A stretch of 64,000 nucleotides of DNA from Stereum hirsutum FP-91666 SS1. Lineage: Eukaryota > Basidiomycota > Agaricomycetes > Russulales > Stereaceae. The stretch is from positions 899,575 through 963,574 of the forward strand of contig NW_006763148.1 of assembly GCF_000264905.1 (NCBI RefSeq), written 5' to 3'. The notes below the pieces were generated by a model. It did no database searches, was not told the origin of the DNA, and saw only the letters and a list, made by a program, of their open reading frames with translations. The first letter of the stretch is position 1. The number at the start of each line of letters is the position of its first letter. A program made the translations under genes and the position numbers. Shown piece after piece: positions 10,643 through 23,045 of this stretch.

Positions 10643-13272
10643 ATGAAATCTGTATCGTCTGCGATCGTTGCCGTGGCATTGTCTCTGGTACCCCTCGTCG
10701 CTACCCAGGCCTCTGAGTGGGGTCAGGTTCGTGCCTTCCACTAACCTGCTTCGTGGAAGACGAGGATTCCTGACCTTTCCTGCATTCGGACCGGATCTTG
10801 TGATCCACATAGTGCGGTGGCCAAGGTTGGACTGGAGCTACGAGTAAGTAGACCAACGAACTCATAGAGACAACAAAGCTGATCGAATCGTGTTCTCACA
10901 GCTTGCGCTTCTCCTTACGTTTGCACGTACCAAAACGACTACTACAGGTCCGCATGTTTGTGTCTCCTTCCGTATTTCAGCCACGCTACTCATCCACACC
11001 TTTGTATTTCGTAGTCAATGCATCCCCGGTACTGCTACAACGTCCGTGGCGCCTACGCCCACCCAGCCTACATCTACTGCTTCGGCTCCTACATCGACCG
11101 CATCCGCTCCTGCTGTTACCGGATTCGTACAAACATCTGGCCAAGTCAGTGACTTCTCTTGATACAGCCATATGGCAATGTGAACGTTCCACTAACTCAG
11201 TGATTGTCTCCACCTCAAGACATTCACCCTGAATGGCGAGACTTATACTGTCGCAGGGTACGTAGATTTTGTCTATTTTCCCTGGAGCTTCTTCGGGTAC
11301 TCACGCGAGGCTCTAATTCTGGCTAGCGCGAACTCGTACTGGGTCGGCCTGATGGCCTATAGCACTGCGGACATGAACCAAGCATTCGCGGACATCGCAG
11401 CTGCCGGGGGAACCACCGTCCGAACATGGGGTTTCAACGAGGTCACGGCAGCTACCGGGGGAGGGTATGCCTATTACCAGGTTTGTTCACTATATTTCGT
11501 ATTCTTCTCCACCATCCTGGGATAGTTGATTCTAATAAATATTTGTTTCGATCGTAGCTTTGGGCGGACGGAAAGGCGACTGTGAATACTGGGTAAATAG
11601 ACCGTCTTGCTTGTTCAAGAACGATGCTGATCGTTGTATTTAGTTCGGATGGCCTTGAGAACTTTGGTGAGTTTGTGGCCCGATGGCTGAGTGAAGAATG
11701 GTAAAGACTGAGAGGAGTGTGGTATTATGTTGCGTGATCGGCAGATAATGTTGTCGCTGCCGCTAAGGTGAATTACCCCCTTATGACTTGACTTTCGCGT
11801 TTCTCCTGACTCTGGTCATGTTTTCCCAGGCCAATGGAATTCGTCTGATTGTCACCTTGTGAGTGCTTTTCTCTCCTGTCAGGAGATACGCCCCTAGAGT
11901 CTAATTAATCTTGGTATTTTCATGTAGGACGAACAACTGGTCGGATTATGGTGGTAAGTCTGCCGCATCTCGATCATATCGTGCATTCACATTCGACATC
12001 GACTTGCCCACAGGCATGGACGTCTACGTCAGCCAGATCCTCGGATCTACAGATCACGATCTCTTCTACACCAATTCCCAAGTCATCGTCAGTCCTCCCC
12101 TGATCTTCTACAAGATACACATGATAATCGGAATGGGTCTGTTTTGGTAGGCCGCTTTCCAGGACTACGTGAAGACGTTCGTGAGTCGTTACGTCGACGA
12201 GCCAGGTATCTTGGGTTGGGAGCTCGGTATGTCTGTCAAGAAGCCTCAACCCATATAACCATACCTCACTTAACATTCAATAGCGAATGAGCCCAGGTGC
12301 GCTGGAAGCACCGGGTAAGTCTATTCATAATTGGGTATCGGTCTATCCTTAACTCGTCTTTGAACAGAGTCACCACCGGAAACTGCACAAATGCCGACAT
12401 CACCGCCTGGGTTGAGACCATGTGTGCGTCTGTTTCTTTACATCCAACGTATAAATCATATCCTAACTGTATTTCGTGATCAGCGGCGTTCATCAAGTCT
12501 ATCGATTCAAACCACTTGGTTGGTCTTGGTGACGAAGGCTGGTTGAACGTCCCAGGCGATTCGGACTATCCCTACTCGTACGGTCTCATTTACCTCGCTA
12601 AATGATGTGTACAACCAAGTGAATCTGGGTCTACAGGGGAACCATCGGTATCGATTTCAACGTGAACCTCAACATCAGTACCATTGACTTCGGTACCTTC
12701 CACGTACGATTCATTTCTCTGATGTTTTCCGAGCTGAAGCTTACGGGCCACTGTCTCTGCAGTTATACCCCGTAATACACCTTCCTTACATAGGAAAGAA
12801 TCTGACAGGTACTGATCAATACTCTGCAGGAAAGCTGGGGCGAAACCGCCAACCCCTCCAGTTCCGCCTGGGGTCAGCAATGGATCACCGACCACGCTAC
12901 CTCGCAAAAGGCTGCCAACAAGCCAGTGATTCTGGAAGAGTTCGGTGTGACTTCTGATCAAGAGGACGTTTACACTGCATGGTATTCCACGGTGATAAGC
13001 TCTGGATTGACTGGTGATCTCATATGGTGAGCTAATTTGCATCTCGAGCAACGAAGGCAGGATGGTGTTTGAATTCATGTTCGCTTACAGGCAAGCTGGA
13101 TCCAACTTCGCCGACCGTGGACAAACGCCTAACGACGGCTACGCTGTACGTGGCTATGTTATTTTCTTGTTCCTTCGGGCTTACCATCAACTGTGTATAG
13201 GTTTACCCCGGCACCGATGTCTATACCCTCGAGACGTCTCATGCTGCGGCATTGAAGGCGGCGCACGATTAA
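10643..13272 (+). CDS. Secreted CBM1-GH5_7 endo-beta-1,4-mannanase
   Basis: Twenty-one exons encode about 449 residues: 10643-10726, 10813-10843, 10902-10947, 11015-11144, 11220-11257, 11327-11480, 11558-11592, 11644-11666, 11745-11767, 11830-11858, 11928-11953, 12014-12087, 12151-12226, 12284-12314, 12368-12423, 12484-12577, 12637-12703, 12763-12771, 12830-13026, 13091-13145 and 13201-13272. A signal peptide covers about residues 1-21. A CBM1 cellulose-binding module follows at 26-56, with Cys 29, 40, 46 and 56 and the signature GGQGWTG...YYSQC. After a Thr/Ser/Pro/Ala linker comes the GH5 subfamily 7 barrel. The acid/base is Glu259 in WELANEPRC and the nucleophile is Glu379 in ILEEFG. The enzyme should cleave internal beta-1,4-mannosidic bonds of wood mannans outside the cell. 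One exon is only 9 nt and several are 23-38 nt, so automated models may miss exons. Confidence 0.95.
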
Positions 13273-13970
13273 ATCTCATTTGTGAAGCTTGTCTGTGGTT
13301 GGAGTTCGTGGAGTACGAAAAATTTCTAGTTCCTTACTGATTTCCTTAGCTGGTCGCATTGTGTGAACGTCTATATCTTTGATGATTTCTGAATATAATG
13401 TTGTCTGGTACATTGGACATGGAGGCGTCATGAAGTCTTTTTGTGGAGTTGCATTGTGATCCGAGGTGATTATAGATCAGATATGCTGAACGTATTGTTG
13501 CTAGAAGCTTGCTTTGCAAGAACGTTACGGCTACCATATGCCTCAGCATTCTCTTGAACGGATGAAGGTGTATGAGGAGATTTTTGGTTACCGCTCAAGA
13601 CCGACAAGAACTCAGCACTCCAATAAAGGCTTCGCGAGTGACGAGTCAACTGTACCCACTCACCTCTTGTCTTCGCCACGGCGAGGTCATCGAGTGCCAA
13701 TGAACGGCTCGGGTAGATGTACGTAAGGATTTACCGTCACCGGTATTGTACCTTTACTGCTCTGTACCTAGATCAATGTCTTCCATCTCCGAGAGGCTTC
13801 GATCGCATGAATGTTGGACCTCCGTAGGCTGGACGAATTGATCGGGGTCCTAGGCGTAGTGCTCTTGTTGTGCCCTGTTTGGCAGAGGCTTTGATTTTCA
13901 ACAACACCAAACAGACGCGTACTAGACTCCGACGGATCCGGATGCTGTTGGATCCGGAATACAATCCGGG
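13273..13970. other. Intergenic between mannanase and signal peptide peptidase
   Basis: No supported gene. Several minus-strand frames (for example 13768-14100) run into the peptidase exons and lack any domain. The region should hold the mannanase 3' end and the peptidase promoter. Confidence 0.4.
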
Positions 13971-15590
13971 ATGACGGACTGGGATATTCTGTCCTCTTAC
14001 GCAGGTTCGTATACTCCCCTCTTTCCGGAATCGAATGTCCAGTAACATCTTTTGAAGGGCTCTCTACGCTTGCGGTCTCGTCCATATGTGAGACCATCAT
14101 CCATCATTTCGCTGGAAAGTCTCAAGCTAACTCGTGGACAAGATGCTGGTTCTTTCGGATCCCTTTCAGTGCGTTTATGAAGTCATGTCATACGTGTTTC
14201 ATGTGCTTATAATCTTCTTTCTTCCTTGCCTCAAGACACCCAGGAAACATTCCGAACCAGGCGCGAAACAAGATGAAGCGGACAATGAGGAGGCTGACAC
14301 GTCGGAGCGCGTGTCATCTGAGGAAGCGTGGCTATTCCCTGTGGTACGTCGTAGCTTTCTTGAACGCTTAGGCGGTATGCTAAATCTCCCATAGTTTGGA
14401 TCAATAGCATTGCTTGGTTTCTACCTAATCGTAAAATACATAGGAAAGGAATGGATAAATTGGCTGCTGGGTTGGTACTTTTCATTAATGGGTGTGGGTA
14501 GTGTGTCCAAGGTACGTCTCAACCTCCGGTCCTTCATTTCAAAGGTATTAAATTATCCTTAGGCTTTGATTGCTCTTAGCAAGACCATCCTAGGTAGGGA
14601 CCGCTGGAGACGCTTCGACAGAAACGAGATATACTTTCTCAAAGGCTCAAAGAGTACGTCATATACCATCTCATCTTCGATTTCTTGTGGCTAAGTCTAA
14701 ACATTCGCTTCAGAATATGCATCCCTAGCTTTCAGGACTCCTTCCCTCCTCTTAATTCCTCTCGGCACGATCCCATCCATCATCTACAACTATACCGACG
14801 GGCCGGCCAAGTCATCCCTCGTCACAGACATCTTAGCTCTTTCATTCTCTCACAACGCCCTTTCGCTGCTCAAAATTGATTCGTTCAAAACCGGTACAAT
14901 CTTGCTTTCTGGTACGTGCCTACATCAATCATGTCAAGGGTAAAAGTGAACACATACTTCGAAGCTAACGTTGGTTTTCCTCTATAGGTCTATTCCTATA
15001 CGATATCTGGTGGGTATTCGGGACCGAAGTCGTATGTTCACCCTGTCTCTTACCAAGAATTCGTATCATTCTGAGCATGACACTTTTAGATGGTCAAAGT
15101 TGCTACGAACCTTGATCTTCCCATCAAGCTGTTATGGCCTAAATCGGCCATTTTCTCTACCTCCAAAGGCTTCACCATGCTGGGCCTTGGTGACATTGTT
15201 GTACCAGGCCTCTTCATCTCTCTAGCTCTGCGTTACGACTACAGCCGCCACACGCGCTCGAATTCCCGTGCACCCTCATTCGTCAAGCCCTACTTTTACG
15301 CTGCCTTATCCTCATACGTGGCCGGCTTGGTCACCACCATGACTGTGATGCACACCTTTAAGGCCGCCCAGCCAGCGCTATTATATCTCAGGTAATACCA
15401 TGCTGTTATGGAAAGGAAAAGCCGTTTACCGTTTGTTCATATTAGCCCCGCATGCATCCTCTCTTTCTTCATTACCGCGTCGCTTCGTGGAGAACTTTCC
15501 GAAGCCTGGGCTTGGAGTGATGAAGCGCCGGAGACAGAGGCCACATCAGCCCGGCACCTTCACGACTCCGAGAGCAAGAAGCAGGACTGA
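13971..15590 (+). CDS. Signal peptide peptidase (presenilin-type aspartyl protease)
   Basis: Ten exons (13971-14004, 14058-14087, 14143-14168, 14236-14343, 14395-14511, 14563-14653, 14714-14911, 14988-15031, 15090-15391 and 15446-15590) give a 364-residue multi-pass membrane protein. The start was chosen because MTDWDILSSYAGL and the next two small exons restore the first membrane helix of the family. The two catalytic aspartates are Asp207 in LFLYDIWWVFG and Asp251 in MLGLGD. The PAL motif is at residues 311-313 in QPALLYLSPAC. These define a GXGD intramembrane protease that clears signal peptides from the ER membrane. The protein ends in KKQD, a KKXX-type ER retrieval signal in the position where animal SPP carries one. 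It is a single intact gene, 698 bp after the mannanase on the same strand. Confidence 0.94.
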
Positions 15591-18500
15591 GCATGTCTTT
15601 CGTTCAGCTGATGATGTACTGTACTGCATTGTGCAGCACGGTGCAAGGGTATTGAATGTGGGCTAGTCACCGGGCGAGCACGAGGGGAACACAGTATGTA
15701 TACTCTCGTCAAGTTTTGACTTCGTTTTCCCAGTCGCTTCGCTTCTGTCTATTCTTCCTTCAAATCTCGGTCCCGATTTCCATTCACTAATCTCTGAATC
15801 GTCTCACTTATCAGACCGTGATGCTAGTGATCACATACTCCAATGCAATACACTGCCTCTAACGGCAAAGTCATTTTCGTGGTTGACCTTCTTACGCCCG
15901 GTATCCGTGCTGTCGCCGCGCTAGTCAGCTGTTGCTGAACACTGGTGTCGACTTCATTCGCGAACCATCTTCTCACTCGCCACGAGTCGAACATCCTCGA
16001 TGCCAACATATCTTGCCTATAAGTCCAACATGGTGCGCAAGTCCTAATCTTTATTATTGGTGGCAGGGATATCGCCCGAGTGATGCTTGGAGCTCCTCGG
16101 CAACAAGAATGACAGGGATTACTCTAAAAGGAACCTCGAGGATTCTACTCCTGTTCCTGGGCGTGATGGAGTTGAGGTACTTGCCCGCGCCACATGGCGA
16201 ACGGCATTCGTACGAGATCCCCAGGGACGACGGTAAACAATTCTTTCCATTAGGGGATGGAGGACCCAACTAAAAGCTTTCTAAGGTCCACCTTTTTAGC
16301 CATAGCATATTTCGTTTTTCTTCGGAGCCGCCGTTCAAAACTTTCTTGTCTTTTCCATTTGCGCGGCGCAGAGCATCCAGCCCTCCATTTCTCACAAAAA
16401 AACTTACTGACACGGTTCAGCCTTCACACTCAGCCTAGTGCTGGTTCTCACACGGAGCTTGGTGTTTTACAGTCTCCACAAAAGACCCATTTGATTGGTT
16501 ATGGGCCTTTTGATGGAGTATCAGGCGGGTGCGGCAGGCTGTGGCCCCACTCGGAGCCACATTGTTTGTGTCTTTTTGGATTAGTTTCCCCACGATGCAA
16601 GCGATTGTGCGCTTGGGCCCCAGACTTGCATTCTATGTCGTCCGACATCGCGCTGGTGAAAACATCTTCGCTGTTTGCTCATGGCTACTCCCATAACAGT
16701 TGTGCAATACAGTTCACGACCAGTCTGTCTGGGGTCTTTCGTGCTCTCATCGGCATTCATACCCAACCAGTAGCACTGGGCGCTTTCGTGGCCTCGCTCA
16801 CTGGCTCGGCCATCCTCCTCTCCCGAGCATGCGAGATCCAATAGGTCTACCTCACGCCTAGACACCTTCAGACAGTCTGTCTTCCTGAAGCTCCTTCACT
16901 GCAACTGTCTCGACTCTTCGCTGCGGTACCGCTCACCCACAACCCCCGGTGTCTTAGTTCAAAGCGTAATCTTATCACCCTCCCGACATGAGGCTTTGGA
17001 TTTCGATTTCGATGCTTCGATCCATCTCAACTTATTAATCGGGATTGAATCCAGCCGCTATAAAAGGTCCGAGGGGGGGAGACCCTGGATGACCCTAATG
17101 TTTACGTCCCTGGATCATCAATGCGTCCTGCCTCATGTTCGCAAAGGGCGCAGTTCGCATCTCCCGTACGCAGTCTTGAGAGCTTGACGGTGACCACTCT
17201 ACTTTGCAGTAGATCATTTCTACGCACTCTTGTGGTGAGCATGGAAGTAGAAAATCTGCGTTGACATGTACCGAATATGATTTCGAGTTCCGCCTTCTCT
17301 TAAGGTCTGCGTACATATTGAGAGCCACCATCTCCCAAAGGAGTCATGCATAAAACAAGAATCCTTGCATTGGTGCCGCCGCTGGAGCTGCGCAGGGACT
17401 TCTGTACTCGGTCATATCTCACCGAGTACCGTAGCGCAACAGAATCCTTTTGAACGAGGTCGGCACGATGGAAGCAAGCATTCTGAGGGGTGGTCGTCAC
17501 CACTTGACGCTTACCTCCCCAAGATCGTTTCTTCCATTCATCCTTACATTCCGTCGTTTCTGCTGGACACATCTGATGTACTCACGAAAACACATTTGTT
17601 GCCTGCGCTACTGGCTAGCTACTTCGCGTAGGCTTATATATATAAGTACCGGATCAGCTCATCATGCAGTCATAACTCGCTTGTGGAATAGGGACGTCAG
17701 CCAGCACCGACCGACCTCCTTCCGGCCGGGTGAAGGATGCATGCCATCATATCCCCGTATAGGTATGTTTCTCGATCCCGATCCTCGACAAGACATATCC
17801 CAATCGATTGAGGACATAGTCCGTTTTGGGGAAACAAAAGTATACGAGGTGGTGTAGCCCAGCAGAGATCGAAAACATCTGGGGCGAGCCAGGTTATGTG
17901 GTGAAATAATCATATGCATTACGACTCCTTTCGAAGGTCCTGAAGGCAGTGACGTTCCTTAGGCCTCTGCTGATCCATAAAGGCATCCACAGAACCAGAA
18001 ACGCCCATACGTTCAGGCAGTCCAGGGCATGATGAATCCATGTCGCATCGAGGCTCTCAGAGGCGCACTGTCTCTTCCGCGGCGGTCGGCGGTGGTGAGC
18101 TCGGGATCCGGAGCTAACCACGGACGGAAGGTAAATGGGAAGGGACTCCGGACACTGCACTAGGGTCTCACGCATCATTAATATGCGCATGACGGTATAC
18201 CGATCGCCCAAGAAATGAGCATCGTGAGTCCGAGTCCAACAAGTCCGAGTGGAGGACCGGTGCAATGGCGGACAATATATCTTGGACGTGGCTTCGGTCC
18301 GTACAAAGGCCGCTCTTGTTGGAGTACTTTTATACATAGCCTAGCGAGGTATCCACAGGCGGTGTTTGGGTGGAACGTCGGGAAGCAGTACGAGTGTACT
18401 ATAGTGGGTAGGTTTGAGGAAGTCGGGTCTTGGTCGTGCAGAATTCTTGCGTAACACAAGTGAAATGTGGAAAAATGTGCGATATATTGTAGGTAGTACT

Positions 18501-20918
18501 TGGAAATCCACCATGCTCGACGTCTCCTCCAGACGCATATGATGTACGAACAACCTCCGAGGCCAATACCCATACATACGCAAGTGTGGCGCAATAGGGG
18601 CTTACGCTTTGAACGGAACGAACCGCGCTAACGGCGCTGGGTACGGTCCTCCAACAAGAACATCAAGTTACGAGAGTATTTACGGCATGCCGTACGAGAC
18701 TCGAAATACGGCACCGACGAAGGTACACTTCCGAGTCGCCTGAGCGTGAACAAAGGACAAGAAGACAAGAAGCCGAGAGGGGATGTGGGTGCGCACTGTA
18801 CGAGTGTGGACATGATCCTGTGTCGGGTGACCGTGAATCGAGACCTGGGTTACGAAACATGCATGCTGCATGCTGGGAGCGGATGGTTCGTGTGGCAAGC
18901 TGCTGGAAGAAGCTCGAGACCCGGTGTGCTGTCTAAAAACTGTACAGCCTATGTGAAAATGCAGGCATACGCAGCAGTGCGCAGAAGAGTCGATTCCACC
19001 GTCCATATGATCCAAGAAGACACAGCGCCAGACCACTTGAGACCTGAGCTTATGAATGCTTGCTGGGAAGCCTTCCTCGAAACAATCGCCCGGCCGCCCG
19101 TGGAGGGTTCGCGAGAGATGTTCGACTTGGCGATCATCTGCCTTCTCTACTTCTCCGCGCGTTCAGGTGGGACCCATTGCGGTGCATTAGAGCCATGTAG
19201 ACTCGGTCATCATCACCTGAACATTCCATCAGCTGGTGTTCCGTCTCGTCTTTCACCCCTATTCTGTAACCCCAAGGAGTTCAAACGAATGTGGTAGTGA
19301 CCTCGAGCTGAGAGTGACATGCTGAAGAGCGGGAGAAGTTCTTCGAAGGTCTTGGGGATTTCAAGTGATCCTAGTGATCAGATGTGCAGTGGATTGGTCG
19401 CAATGGAGCATAAGACGCAGAGAGACAGACGCAGATGACCTTGTGCACCAGAAACGACGGAAAGCTGAACCGTCAAACGGAACGAGGCGTACGATACTCG
19501 CGTTTCCGTCAACAGTAGTGTTCATTCCCCAAAACCGAACGGATTGATTTTCCCGCAAGCTGACAAGAGAAGTAGATGGACCATCGAACAGATGAGTCAC
19601 GAGAGTGAACAGCAGGTCCGAGATTATAATATAATAGGAACTCATCCAGGCTAAGCCCTAACTGACCATCCGAGTGTGCACGCCGCTCACTGCTCACTGG
19701 TACCGCAGTGCTATGGTGACCCTGCAAGACGTGGACGGGGCATCTGACCTCGGAGTCGTGAACCCATGGCCAGATATCGAGTAGGAAGTGGGATAGTGGG
19801 ATGCTTGACGGAACGGAAACGAGACAGATGTGTTCGACTCGAGATCGAGGGCGGCCGAGAGAGCATATCTGTATAGACCCCGTGTCAGTTGATGCTGCAG
19901 AGAATGAATAGAGGAGTACAGATGACCTCTCGGATCTCAGGGAGCAGTAGGAAGAAGGTGGGACCCAGACGGGCTTACACGCTTCGAAGGCCTGTCAAAG
20001 TGGATGTCGTAGAATGTGGAGCCGACGTTCGATGTCGCTACATTTTCCGATGTCTATACGGGGACACTCCTCGAAGGTGATGTCTAGTTTGAGAAAACCG
20101 GCTCACCCGGAAGGTGACGCCTATGTAGTTGCGGACGCAAGAAAAGAACAGCCCGTCTGGAGGATCGACAAGCTAAAGCCAGACTCAATCGTATGAAACA
20201 CCAACGATTCAGAGCCTAACGCCGCTCAACCATGGCCAAAAAAAGATAAAATCATCCGTCAGTGTCACCCATGTTCATGATCAGTGGCGTATATGCCAGT
20301 GTACGACCACTTACCATCAATCAGAACCAACACAACGGGCAGGAAATGGTGCATGAACAATCACGTAGTCGGCGACTCCGACTCTGTCTCCCACACATTC
20401 AATAGGTCGGAGAACTTCACAGCGACTCGGGCATCCTGTGATTGTGAAGAGATCGAAGAATCAGAAGGAACGGCTGGAATGCGATGCCCCTTCCCTCCTT
20501 CCCTCCGTAAGTACGTTACCAGTGTCCAGGATCGCCGACGCGGCTCGGAGGTTGGAGCTGAGATACGATGGAGATGGAGTTGGACGAAGGGACGATTTGT
20601 ACGCTTTTGTGGAGATGGACAACGCTTATGATTCGATCCAATTCGTGGCGGCACGGAAAGACTTGTCCAAAAAACGGCATTGTGTTATAGGCCAGTGGGA
20701 TGTACTGGGGAAAAATAAACATGAGGTGTGAGAGCGAGTAGATGTTGCGTTGTTGATCCGGTACGTACCAGTAGCACATGTATACTGAAATGACGAGATC
20801 TAGATACTACAACTTGAATGGGGATAAGCATTTTGTATATGTATCATGCATGGGGAAATAGGCTCTCACTCAACCCTACTAGACCCTGGTCCGCGTATAA
20901 AAGCCCCTGGGGGAACAC

Positions 20919-20946
20919 GAGCTTGAGCTTGAGCTTGAGCTTGAGC
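20919..20946. repeat. Short tandem hexamer repeat (gagctt)n
   Basis: About four and a half copies of the hexamer gagctt lie just downstream of a TATAAAAG motif at 20896-20903. No coding frame is supported here. Confidence 0.8.
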
Positions 20947-21096
20947 GTAGATCCTTGAGTGCGCAGACGGATGCGGATGCGGGGATGACACGGGGAACGT
21001 GTGGGGTTGAGATTGGATTGCTAGTGGATGGCGTGCTCTGAGTCGAGTATTGAGGATGGGGTGTTAAGGCATGAGAGATGAATAATCGTAGCAAGC

Positions 21097-21527
21097 GTTG
21101 ACGTTACGACAAAACGAAGCGAAAAGCCTGAGGAATCAGGTCGAACGAGCGTCGAATGCATAAGCAAGCTCCGGCCGGCTGTTACAGTAGCGACGCAGAG
21201 ATGAAGATGAAGAGGATGTCAAGAAAAACTTGACGTTCTGATGGAGAAGTCGTCAAGTGCAAGCCTTTGTCAATGGTTCAATCAAGCTTCCATGCCAATG
21301 GGGAAAGGATTCCATGTGAGTTCGGGGATGCTGGAGGTACTGAAACGTTACAATAGGATAATTATTCAGAAAGTAGAAAACTTACAGCGCTGGTGCTTGT
21401 AGTTGTAGGTCAAAGATAAAGTTAAGCAGACAGACGAGAATGGGCTATGATTGCTCGCTGGTGAACCGGTGTGAGCACGATTCACGGGCATCGAAGGTGC
21501 AAGAACATACGAACATACCGGATCGAA
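21097..21527. repeat. Imperfect direct duplication, copy A
   Basis: This block shares an ordered series of segments with 21545-21890: gcgttgac/gcgttgat at the start, aggtcgaacgagcgtc, aagctccggccg, a 'gacgttctgatg.agaag' segment, 'ggggaaaggattccatg' and, at the end, 'aagaacatac.aacatacc'. The copies differ by many substitutions and indels, so the duplication is old. It is not within any gene. Confidence 0.8.
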
Positions 21528-21544
21528 TGGTGTAGTCCAGTATG

Positions 21545-21890
21545 CGTTGATATTACAACAGAACGAAGCGCAAAACCCAAGAGCTCAGGTCGAACGAGCG
21601 TCACATCCATAAACAAGCAAACAAGCTCCGGCCGATTCAGACTCACTGTAGCAACGGAGAAATGTCGAGAATGTCGAGAAAAAACCTGACGTTCTGATGC
21701 AGAAGTTTCGTCAAGTGCCAGTGCAAGGCGTTAGTTTAATCAAGTATCGATGGGGATGGGGATTGGGGAAAGGATTCCATGGAGGGTTCGAGGATGTTGG
21801 GGTCCTGTAACGTTATGAAGGGAAAGGCGCTCAGTTCTAGTTGAAGACGATGGTTAGAGGCGTAAGAACATACAAACATACCGGACCACT
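21545..21890. repeat. Imperfect direct duplication, copy B
   Basis: Second copy of the block at 21097-21527, in the same orientation and with the shared segments in the same order. It is shorter because the part of copy A around 21380-21480 has no clear counterpart. Confidence 0.8.
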
Positions 21891-22060
21891 AAAGACGATT
21901 AAATGACCAAATATCACGAGTTTAGCCTCCTTCATCAATATTATTGTCACCTCGATCAACTGCATCCGCCCGGCCTCGGACTCACGCACCATCGGAGTCG
22001 GACAGATTCGAAACACGACGACGCATTATAAATTTCTCCTCGATCTGAATCCTCTACTTT

Positions 22061-22083
22061 CTCCTCCTCCTCCTCCTCCTCCT
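22061..22083. repeat. Trinucleotide (ctc)n microsatellite
   Basis: Seven uninterrupted cct/ctc repeats in non-coding sequence. Confidence 0.9.
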
Positions 22084-22709
22084 AAGTGATCTCCTATCCT
22101 GGACAGTCCAGGTGACTCGCGCGCTCCACCCGTTACCGCCGGCTCGCAAGACATGTACAGCAAGTCATCACGCGCACGAGATGCCCACACCACTGCACAG
22201 TGCACACCACAGACAAATATTGTGACCAAGTGGCTTTGAATTATGAAAGATGAAAGAAACACGGACGATCCGGATTCGGGCGCGGACGGACGGATAGGGG
22301 CAATCGAGCCACATTCCCACATTAGGACGATTTACAATGCATAATGGGGGTCCGGTTTCGTCGTCAGTGGACGGAAGCATACGTCAAACTAATTGTCAGC
22401 GATCAACGAGGACGAGAACGCTACGTCCGCGTCGTCGCTTTGTTGAGTTGAGTGGCGAGGATGTCGATGATTGATCGCGGGCTGGGCGTCGAGAGGACAC
22501 GGAATGCAGACAGCAGCAAGGACTGTGGATGGAGAGCGAGAGACAGGATTCAGAAGATGTACAGCAGCACATGCTTGTCACTAGAAAGTCACCGGTCAAC
22601 GACAATATAAAAGGGAGAAAAACATAGGACATGAGACGCGAGACGAGACAAGTCCTGTCCTGACTTGACCGAGCGAGACGCGACACAGTAGGGTGTGCGT
22701 ATTTACTTC

Positions 22710-22909
22710 AAGCTTCAGCTGCGAAGCATTCAAAGCGGATGCACATGGACCGTAGCATACGTACGCATCGTAGGAATGGAACGACTCGGACGAGGCGCGC
22801 GCGACGTCAGAAAGCAAGTCAAAGAGCTTCGACCGCGATGTATTCAAAGCGCACGCATGGCCCGTAGTGTATACGTACGCATCGAAGAAATGGAACATCG
22901 GACGACGGA
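22710..22909. repeat. Pair of ~85-bp imperfect direct repeats
   Basis: Segments 22710-22794 and 22824-22909 are alike: both carry a gcttc...gcga start, then 'attcaaagcg', 'catgg.ccgtag', 'acgtacgcatcg' and 'gaa.tggaac', followed by a cggacgagg/cggacgacgg end. The repeats lie just after the TATAAAAG motif at 22606. Confidence 0.8.
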
Positions 22910-23024
22910 CTGTGCACCTCTCACTGCACAACGACCCAAAGAGGAAAACATAAAGTAAGGAAAGAAAATGAAGAAACATACGACATACGACCGACCGAGA
23001 CTGTACATGTGCCCGACAGGCGGG

Positions 23025-23045
23025 AGACAGACAGACAGACAGACA
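23025..23045. repeat. (agac)n microsatellite
   Basis: Five copies of the tetranucleotide agac/caga in non-coding sequence. Confidence 0.85.

Noticed and set aside
16257..16844. 195-codon plus-strand frame in the gene-poor region
   Set aside because: Composition looks like chance sequence, no domain or splice partners were seen, and the start region is not promoter-like.
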